A stretch of DNA of 64,000 nucleotides, taken from positions 62,001 through 126,000 of the forward strand of contig JAWKON010000018.1 in NCBI GenBank assembly GCA_041391125.1. Direction: 5' to 3'. The position numbers and the translations under genes are program-made. The notes below the pieces were generated by a model, which was given only the letters and a program-made list of their open reading frames with translations, was not told the origin of the DNA and searched no databases. The stretch's first letter is position 1. The number at the start of each line of letters is the position of its first letter. Origin of the DNA: JACKBC01 sp041391125. Lineage in GTDB: Bacteria; Chloroflexota; Anaerolineae; Caldilineales; Caldilineaceae. Below are positions 46,927-54,803 of the stretch, piece after piece.

Positions 46927-47046
46927 CCTTGTCACCCGGTCACCTTGTCACCCGGTCACCTTGTCACCCGGTCACCTTGTCACCCGGTCACCTTGTCACC
47001 CGGTCACCTTGTCACCCGGTCACCTTGTCACCCGGTCACCTTGTCA
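46927..47046. repeat. tandem repeat, 16-bp unit CCTTGTCACCCGGTCA
   Basis: About 7.5 near-perfect copies of a 16-bp unit, preceded by degenerate units from 46885. A complementary stretch (TGACAAGGTGA... and GGGTGACCGGATGA) at 46829-46860 could fold back on it. It separates two convergent genes. The open frame through it (PGHLVTRSP-type repeats) is not a gene. Confidence 0.85.
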
Positions 47047-47069
47047 TTGTTGTCAAAACAAACCCAGTC

Positions 47070-48939
47070 TTACGATCTCGCCGCGATGGGCAAAAAGAGC
47101 GGTATCTGTTCCACCGCCATGATTTGCAGGTTTGCCACGGGGGTGGTGGCGCCGGCGGCATCGGCCACGCGGAAAGAAAAAGCGGTCCGTTTCGGGGGCG
47201 CTTCCGGTGTGCTGATAGAAAATGCGGTGGGCGTCCAGGTCTGCTTGACCAAAGGTGTCGCCAGGGGCAAGCGGCGTTGCATTGTGCAGGAGCTGGCCGT
47301 GGGCGGGCGCTTCTACAAGCGTGAACGTCAAGTCCGCGGCGGGGTGGTCCGGGTCGGCGGCGCGCAGATGCACCGATTGCAGCGGCGTCGTCTGCCCCAC
47401 TAGCGTGAGCAGCCCGTTGTTGGCGACGATAACGGGCGGGTCGTTTTGCGGCGCCACGGTGATCAGCGTGCGCGAAACGTTGCGCTCCGGCGAGCCATCG
47501 CTGACGCTAAACTCGATAGTGCGCAAGCCGGCGGCGGGGTTTTGCGAATGGTTTGTGTAAGCGGCGCTGCGCAACACCTGCCAAAATTTGTCAAAACTGT
47601 CGGGGCCAATTAGCTGGATGGCGCCGGTGGTTTCATCATAAGTGGCGCGGATGGCCGTATTGGTGGTGTCGACCGCAATAGATTCGGCCGCGCCGTCGGG
47701 CCGTTCTACCGGCGTAATGGTGGCGCTGGCATAGGTGGCCTGATCGGGGTCGCTGATAAAGGCGTCGGGTGCGGCGAGGGGCTGTGGTCCGGAGTCTTCT
47801 GCATAGGTCAGCGCAAAATCGCCGCCGCCCTGTACGGGGCCGCTCAGATCGACCAGCGGCGCCAGATTCGCCAGCTTGGCCGTAATGTAGAGTGCGTAGC
47901 GATTTTCCAGCGCACCATCGTCAGGATGCGTTCCCGTAACCTCAACATAGTGCTGAAAGCCCCCGGTGATATTGGGCGCTTTGCAGCTAAACTGTATGCT
48001 TTTGCCCGCTTTCAGATCGCCCAGTTGTCGGGCGCAATCTGGCGCTGTGGGCGTCGATACCACCAGATTGCTGATGGTCTTGGCGCCGTCGTTGACAATG
48101 CGCACAGCAAAGTTGGCCGTGTTGCCGCTGGTCACCACTGTGGAGGGAATGGTCATTTCAATTTGCAACACATTACACAGGGGCCAATTCAGCTTATTTT
48201 GAACTGTTTTTAACCACAGATTAGCCATTTTCTGGTAGCCTTCGTAGGAAGGATGCACTTCATCCACAAAATCCAGGCTGTCTTCGCTATAGTCCAACCC
48301 AGCCTCGTTTTCCATGTCGACCAAATGAATCTGATCGCCGTTGGAGATGCGACCTTGCGCCATTGTTTGCAGTTGGGCGTTAAAAGTCGAAATGGCGGCA
48401 TTCCCCCCCGGTACGTTCACGATCTGGGCCAACAGGACGGTGACGGCGCTGTGGCCGCTTTCCCACTGGTCAATAGCGTCCAAAATATCTGTCACTTCAG
48501 CTACTACCTGGCTGGGCGCTTGACCATCCAGCAGATCATTGGCGCCAATGTGCAGCAGGATGACGTCAGCCGGCGCGGCATTCAAAAAGGCCGCCACTTG
48601 GGCTGCAATCCACTCGGCAGTGCGCCCGCTATAACCATTGTGGTCGGTGTCAAAGGCCAGCAGAGCGGCGCCACCATCTCGCTCGGCGCCTACAAAGTCA
48701 ACATCATAACCGGCGCCCGCCGAGTTGATGAAGAGCGGCAGCCGATAACCGGTTGAGTCCGGCGTGCCGCTGCCGCGCGTAATCGAATCCCCCAGCGGCA
48801 TGAGGCGAATTGATGAATCGCAATTGAGGGACCGATCGTTTGCAAAGGTCACGGCCTCTGCCCGCGCCAAAGGCCAAGGCATCAGCACGAGTAGTCCCAT
48901 TAGAATAATCATCAACAAATGTTGATTTTTTTTATGCAT
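47070..48939 (-). CDS. secreted SGNH/GDSL hydrolase with cadherin-like repeats (one frameshift)
   Basis: A signal peptide (HLLMIILMGLLVLMPWPLARA) is followed by an SGNH esterase domain of ~210 residues: RLMPLGDSITRGSGTPD (nucleophile Ser), ILLHIGANDLLDG (block III Asn) and DEVHPSYEGYQKM (Asp-x-x-His). Next come a CARDB-like segment (STVVTSGNTANFAVRIVNDG) and cadherin-like modules (TYAEDSGPQPL, FSVSDGSPERNVSRTLITVA, ILF-type YQHTGSAPETD). Near the end a T5 run (about 47177, minus strand) shifts the frame; the repaired end reads FRVADAAGATTP and LFLPIAARS, a tract seen in related secreted proteins. It probably deacylates extracellular glycans. GGAGA precedes the ATG. Confidence 0.84.
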
Positions 48940-49201
48940 ATCATTGTCTCCGATCTTTGCGGCTGGCTATGTTATACTGATTTTAGATAAAAGTAAGGCG
49001 TCTATTCAGGCAGACCTTGAATTGGCACACCCAATTTGGTCAAAAAACAAAGCACTCTGTAACGGTTTTCTGTAAGCGGATTGAAATAATGACTTGGAAA
49101 TTTCCGTGCTATAGTTCGTCTGTTAATCGGGTATAATTCTCTTACAATTTGCCTACAAGAAGTGCCGAGAGCCAATCATTGATACATTACGCAGGTAAAC
49201 T

Positions 49202-50392
49202 ATGTCAACCATAACGTTGAAGAAAGACGCTCCCTGGTGGAATTGGATTGTCATAATTGATGTGGTTTTGGTCATTATAACCATTGCTCACGCCTATCTG
49301 GTTCCCTACCCTGGCGACTCCCTTAACACCTTTAATCTAGCGGGTGAAATGAATTTTGCCGCCTGGTGGTCCAGCATGTTGCTGCTGACGCTGGGCATGT
49401 TGGCCTATGAACTCTATTGTACAAAGACGGATGGCGCCAACAAAGCTTGGCTTATTCTAACCTGGATTTGGTGCGGTCTGTCGTGGGATGAAATTGGCTC
49501 TCTGCATGAGCGGGTCGCCATTACCCTGGGGTGGAAGGCATTTATCCCCTTTATTCTGGTGGGCGGCAGTGCAGCTCTATACGCGTTTCTCTTGCTCTAT
49601 CGGAAACCAGCCACGCGCACGGCTGCTATTTTTATCTTTGTGGGCATCGTGGTGATGAGTTCAGCCATTGTGTATGAATTTTTTGAGCGCATTATCGAGT
49701 GGCCGGCCTGGTTTATTGGCTTACGCGTGGGTGCTGAAGAAGGCACCGAACTGCTGGGCATGTTCCTCAGCCTGTGGGGTGTACTGATCCAACGGCAGAA
49801 TGCACGATGGCCCAACCCCTTCAGCCAGGTGATTCCCAATCCATTTTTGATGAAGAAACTGGCGTTTATTCTGCCCACGGGACTCATCCTACATGTGATC
49901 ACCAGCATTGTCGAAGACCGCTTTATGCCAGACATGGACGGACGCGGGAATCCGGCGGTCTGGTATCCGGTCATCCTCTTTTCGATTTTATTTTATGCTG
50001 CGCTTTGGCAGTCCTGGTCATCTAGAAACGGCCGCAGCTTCTCCTGGCGAGTGTTAGCCATCTATTTTATCTTGAGTTCCATCGCGATTACCACCCTGTA
50101 CGATATTCAAAGCAAAGCGCGCTTGCAGGATGCATTGGGGCCTCTTTCAAATTTTTACGGTCAGTTTTTGGTTCAATTACTGATAGTGTTCATAATCTGT
50201 TTTTGGATTTATGGTGCGCTCTCCATGAACAGCGCGTTTGCTATGGCGGTAGTAGGGCTGCTCATCTTTAGCGGTTTTTGGTTCCCTGCCCATGTGTTAC
50301 AATATTTGGTGGCGGGCGTTTTTGCCCTGTTGGTGACCAAACTCTTTTTGTTGGATAATCGGCCCAAGCCGAATTCTGAGCTTGTTGCATAA
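49202..50392 (+). CDS. polytopic membrane protein of unknown function
   Basis: 396 residues with about ten to eleven hydrophobic helices, for example WNWIVIIDVVLVIITIAHAY, WWSSMLLLTLGMLAYELY, AWLILTWIWCGLSWDE, FIFVGIVVMSSAIVYEFF and LVQLLIVFIICFWIYGAL. Charged residues sit within or next to helices (LSWDEIGSLHERVAI, VYEFFERIIEW, GAEEGTELLG), which suggests a catalytic or binding centre in the membrane. I recognise no family. The stop lies 40 bases before the Wzz-like gene, so the two may form an operon for surface polysaccharide, perhaps with a role in export. TATAAT at 49132-49137 may be its -10 box. Confidence 0.65.
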   Translation: MSTITLKKDAPWWNWIVIIDVVLVIITIAHAYLVPYPGDSLNTFNLAGEMNFAAWWSSMLLLTLGMLAYELYCTKTDGANKAWLILTWIWCGLSWDEIGSLHERVAITLGWKAFIPFILVGGSAALYAFLLLYRKPATRTAAIFIFVGIVVMSSAIVYEFFERIIEWPAWFIGLRVGAEEGTELLGMFLSLWGVLIQRQNARWPNPFSQVIPNPFLMKKLAFILPTGLILHVITSIVEDRFMPDMDGRGNPAVWYPVILFSILFYAALWQSWSSRNGRSFSWRVLAIYFILSSIAITTLYDIQSKARLQDALGPLSNFYGQFLVQLLIVFIICFWIYGALSMNSAFAMAVVGLLIFSGFWFPAHVLQYLVAGVFALLVTKLFLLDNRPKPNSELVA

Positions 50393-50432
50393 AGTTTAGC
50401 AATAGATTCGGCTTGGCCGAGGAGATACATAC

Positions 50433-52100
50433 GTGAACGATTTCATTGAACTGCGTAATATATTTATCGTCGTTTTGCGCAAGTGGTGGCTGGTGGTACT
50501 CTTTATGGCGGCGGCGGGGGCAGCCAGTTATTTATACAGCCAGGCGCAAACTCCCATCTACGAAGCCAAAACCACTTTGATTGTGGGCGACACCATCCAA
50601 AACAGCGACGTGAGCAACAGTGATTTGCAGACCAGCACGCGCATGGCGCTTACCTATGCGGACATTGTGCGGCGCTATCCTGTATTGCAGGGTGCAGTTA
50701 CAGAATTGGGGCTGTCGCAATCTTGGAAAACGCTGCGCAAAAACGTCAACGTGACGCTGGTGAATGACACGCAGTTGCTGGAAATTGCGGTGGAGGATCC
50801 TTCGCCGGATCAGGCACAGGCGATTGCCGCCGAGGTGGCCCGGCAGTTGATTCTGCTTAGCCCCGCCAATCTGGAAAATCAGGGCAATTCAGAGACCGCC
50901 CAATTTGTGGATACCCGGCTGGCCAATCTGCGCGCCAAAATTGAATCGGGCGAAAACCGCCTGTCCCTTTTAGAATCAATTCAAGTCGACGATGCCACCC
51001 CTGATCAGCTCCTTACGCTTCAGAATGAGATCAACACGTTGGAGCGGCTGCTCATCGACTGGGAATCAAATTACACGAATCTGTTGCGTTCCACACAGGT
51101 TAATAAGTCGGCTAACTATTTGGCCGTGATTGAGCCGGCACAGTCTAGCTCAACACCCGTGCGGCCCAATGTGTTGCTCAATACGCTTATTGCGCTGCTA
51201 CTCGGCTTGTCGGCCGCCGTGGGGTTTATCTTCCTGCTCGATTTTCTGGATGACAATATTCGCACATCCGACAACTTGGTGGAGCTGTTTGGTGTCCCAG
51301 CATTAGGAACCATTGGTCGGTTGGTTGGATCTAGTCCGACCGCAAAACTGCTCATTAACCAGGATTCATTTTCACAAACCGCCGAAAATTATCGGCTCAT
51401 TCGCAGCAAGCTGCAATTTATGCTGACAGAAGGCCCCCACTCCTTCCTAGTTACCAGCCCGCTGGCTGAACAGGGGCGCAGCACGACAGCGGCTAATCTG
51501 GCCGTAGTAATGGCGCAAGCTGGTTTTAACACCATTATTGTGGACGCGGATCTACGCCACCCCATGCAGCATCGCATCTTCCAAATTCCCAACGAAGGCG
51601 GCTTGGGCCAACTCCTGCGCTATCCTGATCTAAAGCCCAGCTCCTATCTCAAGAAAAATGCGCAGATTCCCAATTTGCGCATTCTGAATAGCGGCACGCT
51701 GCCGCCCACCACGGCGCAGGCGCTCGGCGGCGGTCTACCTCCCAGCCCATCCGAACTGCTTGGCTCCCAACGCATGGCGCAATTGTTGACCGATCTTTGC
51801 GAGCTGGCCGATGTAGTTATTTTAGACAGTCCACCGGCGGGCACTGTAGCCGATGCCGTGGTTCTCTCCAATAAAGTAGATAGTGTTGTGCTCGTGCTGG
51901 AGACGGTGCGATCTAAGCGACACGATGTACGCGAAGCAATCGCCAATTTGCAACAAGCCAATGCCCATTTGGTGGGTGCAGTATTTAATCACATCCCGAG
52001 CGGCAGGTTGCGGCTACCCTTTGTACAGCGGCTAACGTTGGGCTCGCGCCGGGTGGAAGGACATCGACCTGAGCAACCGGCTATTCCACTCAAGTCATAA
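50433..52100 (+). CDS. Wzz/CpsD-type polysaccharide chain-length protein with BY-kinase-like domain
   Basis: 555 residues: cytosolic start, TM1 (WWLVVLFMAAAGAASYLY), a Wzz periplasmic domain with coiled-coil (LENQGNSETAQFVDTRLANL, LTLQNEINTLERLL), TM2 (LNTLIALLLGLSAAVGFIFL), then an ATPase domain of the bacterial tyrosine kinase kind. Walker A' is TIIVDADLRHP and Walker B VVILDSPPAGT. Walker A reads SPLAEQGRSTTAANLA, with Arg where the catalytic Lys of GxGKS/T is expected. The C-terminus has no tyrosine cluster. It therefore probably controls capsule or exopolysaccharide length without autophosphorylation. GTG start at 50433 with GAGGAG upstream. Confidence 0.85.
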   Translation: MNDFIELRNIFIVVLRKWWLVVLFMAAAGAASYLYSQAQTPIYEAKTTLIVGDTIQNSDVSNSDLQTSTRMALTYADIVRRYPVLQGAVTELGLSQSWKTLRKNVNVTLVNDTQLLEIAVEDPSPDQAQAIAAEVARQLILLSPANLENQGNSETAQFVDTRLANLRAKIESGENRLSLLESIQVDDATPDQLLTLQNEINTLERLLIDWESNYTNLLRSTQVNKSANYLAVIEPAQSSSTPVRPNVLLNTLIALLLGLSAAVGFIFLLDFLDDNIRTSDNLVELFGVPALGTIGRLVGSSPTAKLLINQDSFSQTAENYRLIRSKLQFMLTEGPHSFLVTSPLAEQGRSTTAANLAVVMAQAGFNTIIVDADLRHPMQHRIFQIPNEGGLGQLLRYPDLKPSSYLKKNAQIPNLRILNSGTLPPTTAQALGGGLPPSPSELLGSQRMAQLLTDLCELADVVILDSPPAGTVADAVVLSNKVDSVVLVLETVRSKRHDVREAIANLQQANAHLVGAVFNHIPSGRLRLPFVQRLTLGSRRVEGHRPEQPAIPLKS

Positions 52101-52188
52101 TTTTAGCGTCGATTCTGGTAATCACCTCACGAATCTACTCGCAAGAGATTACCCAAGCAACAGTGGATAACAAAAAGGGCGTCAATTG

Positions 52189-52229
52189 ACGCAGCCGTTC
52201 CCTGAGCCTGTCGAAGGGAACGGCTGCGT
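52189..52229. repeat. perfect 15-bp palindrome, TCGACAAGCTCA family
   Basis: ACGCAGCCGTTCCCT (52189-52203) pairs with AGGGAACGGCTGCGT (52215-52229); the loop GAGCCTGTCGA is a one-base variant of the family core. It sits between two convergent genes and might act as a terminator, though no T-tract follows on the plus strand. Confidence 0.8.
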
Positions 52230-52241
52230 AGTTACAAAAAA

Positions 52242-53072
52242 TTAAGTATAAACCAGCAGTGGACTATCGGTAGATAAGGTAACGGGTTCAGACGGACAAA
52301 ACTGATAGTGTGTAGCACCAATGGCCTGAATTTGTCCGGGACACGGATGGGCAGATTCTATTTTCTGCCGCAGATGTTGAATTGCCAGATCCAACAGCTT
52401 CTGAAAACCGCGCACCTCATACCCCCACACCTGCCGAAATAGCTCTTCGCCCTTGAGCGCCTCATTCGGTTTGCGCATAAAGGCATTTAGCAATTGAAAC
52501 TCTATCGGGCTCAGGCGGATCAGATACTCACCACCCACGACTTTGTGGGCTTGAGTATTGGCAATAACGCCATCCATTGGGAAGGCAGGCAGTTGGGGAC
52601 GTGCTGTGGACCATGTGAGACGCCGAATGAGCACAGCAATGCGTATAGCAATCTCTTGATGCGTACACGGTTTGGTGATATAGTCATCAACACCGTAGGC
52701 ATAGCTGTCGATAATCTGTTCGGCTGCGCAAATTTCACTTAGCACGATAATGCGCGTCTGCGCAGATAATTGCATTAGGAAATCTGCGCTGTCGCCTGGC
52801 GAACTGTCGATATCGATAACAACAATGTCAACCGGCTGATCGACTGGAAATTGGTTGGAACGCCAATTGACCATAGTTGTAGTGACTTGAGTGTGCGTCC
52901 GTATAAGTGCATCGCTCACTGCCTGGAAGAACTGGCCAGATACATTTATCGTGGCAATAGATATTGTGGATTGTTGTTGCAATTGCAATGGCAACATGGC
53001 TTTTTCCACTCTCGTTAAAGGAGAAAAAACCGGTTCCCATGCAATATCTCGGTGATTCATATTTTTTGACAT
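52242..53072 (-). CDS. OmpR-like atypical response regulator
   Basis: An N-terminal ~35-residue leader, a receiver-like domain and a C-terminal winged helix. The receiver has the strand-3 aspartate region VDIVVIDIDSSPGDSADF, TRIIVLSE and the conserved lysine GVDDYITKPCTH. The acidic pair normally present after the first strand is missing (SIATINVSGQFF), so phosphorylation is doubtful. The output domain is typical of OmpR/PhoB: RLSPIEFQLLNAFMRKPNEA, GEELFRQVWGYEVRG, LDLAIQHLRQKIES. No histidine kinase is adjacent. It faces away from the lipoprotein gene at 53.26 kb, whose promoter region it shares. The start could be ATG 53072 or 53060. Confidence 0.82.
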   Translation of the reverse strand: MSKNMNHRDIAWEPVFSPLTRVEKAMLPLQLQQQSTISIATINVSGQFFQAVSDALIRTHTQVTTTMVNWRSNQFPVDQPVDIVVIDIDSSPGDSADFLMQLSAQTRIIVLSEICAAEQIIDSYAYGVDDYITKPCTHQEIAIRIAVLIRRLTWSTARPQLPAFPMDGVIANTQAHKVVGGEYLIRLSPIEFQLLNAFMRKPNEALKGEELFRQVWGYEVRGFQKLLDLAIQHLRQKIESAHPCPGQIQAIGATHYQFCPSEPVTLSTDSPLLVYT

Positions 53073-53263
53073 GGCCGACAACGCTCTATTGTTCTATAAT
53101 TAGTTGATAGTGCATGATGCTCATGATCTTCGAACAGTTACCCAACATCCACTATCAATTTTGCTGTTCATCCCCTTAAGCTTTTGTCAGGACTATTATA
53201 CACAAATAGACCGGTTGTCTGTAGATTAAATTGACTTAGCGCAACATAGGACAAAAGAAGTAC

Positions 53264-54598
53264 ATGAGAACCAGCATTCGTACTAACCCCCAATCCCTTT
53301 TACGGGGCTTATCGATTGGGTTCCTTGCGCTGTCTATTTCCTATTTGCTAGCTGCGTGTCAATCGGTTCCTCTGCCGGATTGGCAGCGCCTTCTAGAATT
53401 CTGGCCAGGGAATAGCCGCGAGTCGCCTCCCAAAATCGAAATCAAACTGATGGCCTGGCAGACCGGTGACGCGGCTAGTCAACAGCTTTGGGAGCTCATT
53501 GAGATGTTCAATGCGCAACGGAGTGACATTCATGTTTCGCTGCAATTGGTTTCGGATTATACAGATACATTAAACAGATCGTTCCTCGACGGGGCTGCCC
53601 CCGATCTTTTCTTCGTAGACAGTTTTCAGCTCCCAATGCTGGTCCAGGCTCAGCAGATACAACCCATTTCTACATACGCCAACCAAAGTGGACAAAGTCT
53701 GCAAAGCGACGCATTTTATCCTCCCCTAGTAAATGCATTTACAGTGGAGCAGTCCCTCTACTGTTTGCCCGCTGAATTTAATACACTTGCCCTCATATAT
53801 AACAGAACGCTTTTTGACCAGGCTGAGATTGGTTATCCGAACGATACTTGGGGATGGTCAGAATTGCGCACGGCAGCTTTGGCGATTAGTGACCTGCCCA
53901 CCACCTTTTTTGACATATCTGGTATGGCCATCACGCCCGATTTTGCACGCTGGCTGCCATTTCTATATCAGGCTGGCGGCAGTGTAACCGACCCCGCCGG
54001 CGCCAGAATGACGCTCGATACGCCAGAAGCGCTGGAGGCCATGAACTTTTATCTAAACCTGGTGCTCGATGGCGCCGCTGTAGAGCCGCCGAAAATCAGC
54101 AGCGCCTGGAGCGGAGAAGCCTTTGGCAAGGGCCGCGTGGGCATGATCATTGAAGGCAATTGGATCGTTCCTTATTTAGAACAGGAATTCCCGGATCTAA
54201 ATTACGGCGTGGCCCCTTTGCCCGCGGGACCAGCCGGTAGAGCCACCGTGGCCTTTTCTTGGTGCTATGCCGTCGCGCAGAACACGCTACACGCAGATGC
54301 CGCCTTTCAACTAGCACTCTATCTGACCAGCCAGGACGCTATGCAACATCTAAATAGAGGGCAATTCTCCATTCCCGCCCGCACGGCCTTGCAGACCGAT
54401 TGGTTGGCGCAACATCCTAGTCTGGAACCATTTGGGGATGGTATGGCCTATGCACACCCTTGGCGCTTTGGCCCTAATTTTCAAGAGGTGGTTGTAGCCG
54501 TCAACACGAGTATGCAACAAGTGCTGGACGCCGAAGTTTCCCCTGAAGAAGTGCTGCGCGTGGCCGAAGTTGTCGGGAACGAAGCTCTGTCCCGCTAA
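53264..54598 (+). CDS. ABC transporter extracellular substrate-binding lipoprotein, SBP_bac_1 (sugar) family
   Basis: 444 residues with a lipoprotein signal: GLSIGFLALSISYLLAACQS, lipobox LLAAC. The mature part has the family's features: IEIKLMAWQTGDAASQQLWE, APDLFFVDSFQLPMLVQAQQ, YCLPAEFNTLALIYNRTLFD, WSGEAFGKGRVGMIIEGNW and GVAPLPAGPAGRATVAFSW. It captures sugars or oligosaccharides outside the membrane for an ABC importer. No permease genes are next to it, so its partners lie elsewhere. Divergent from the response-regulator gene, which may control it. Confidence 0.9.
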   Translation: MRTSIRTNPQSLLRGLSIGFLALSISYLLAACQSVPLPDWQRLLEFWPGNSRESPPKIEIKLMAWQTGDAASQQLWELIEMFNAQRSDIHVSLQLVSDYTDTLNRSFLDGAAPDLFFVDSFQLPMLVQAQQIQPISTYANQSGQSLQSDAFYPPLVNAFTVEQSLYCLPAEFNTLALIYNRTLFDQAEIGYPNDTWGWSELRTAALAISDLPTTFFDISGMAITPDFARWLPFLYQAGGSVTDPAGARMTLDTPEALEAMNFYLNLVLDGAAVEPPKISSAWSGEAFGKGRVGMIIEGNWIVPYLEQEFPDLNYGVAPLPAGPAGRATVAFSWCYAVAQNTLHADAAFQLALYLTSQDAMQHLNRGQFSIPARTALQTDWLAQHPSLEPFGDGMAYAHPWRFGPNFQEVVVAVNTSMQQVLDAEVSPEEVLRVAEVVGNEALSR

Positions 54599-54803
54599 CG
54601 TGGAAGACGCCAAAAAGTGATTTGACAATCGCTGCAATCTATGCTATTTTGCCTTGTGTTACCGGTCACATTCTCTCCTCAATCTATCCGTGATTTATTC
54701 TGTTCAAATTGAATATAGTCCTGAGCCCGAATGAGAAGCTCCTAGCGAACGCTTTTCTCATTTGTGCTCTATCGCCGCATACAGATTCAATAGGAGGAAT
54801 CCA

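Noticed and set aside
46927..47046. Possible CRISPR array
   Set aside because: Units are contiguous without unique spacers and no cas genes are nearby.
46867..47403. Open frames made of repeated SPGHLVTRSPCHPV-type residues
   Set aside because: They are translations of the 16-bp tandem repeat, not genes.
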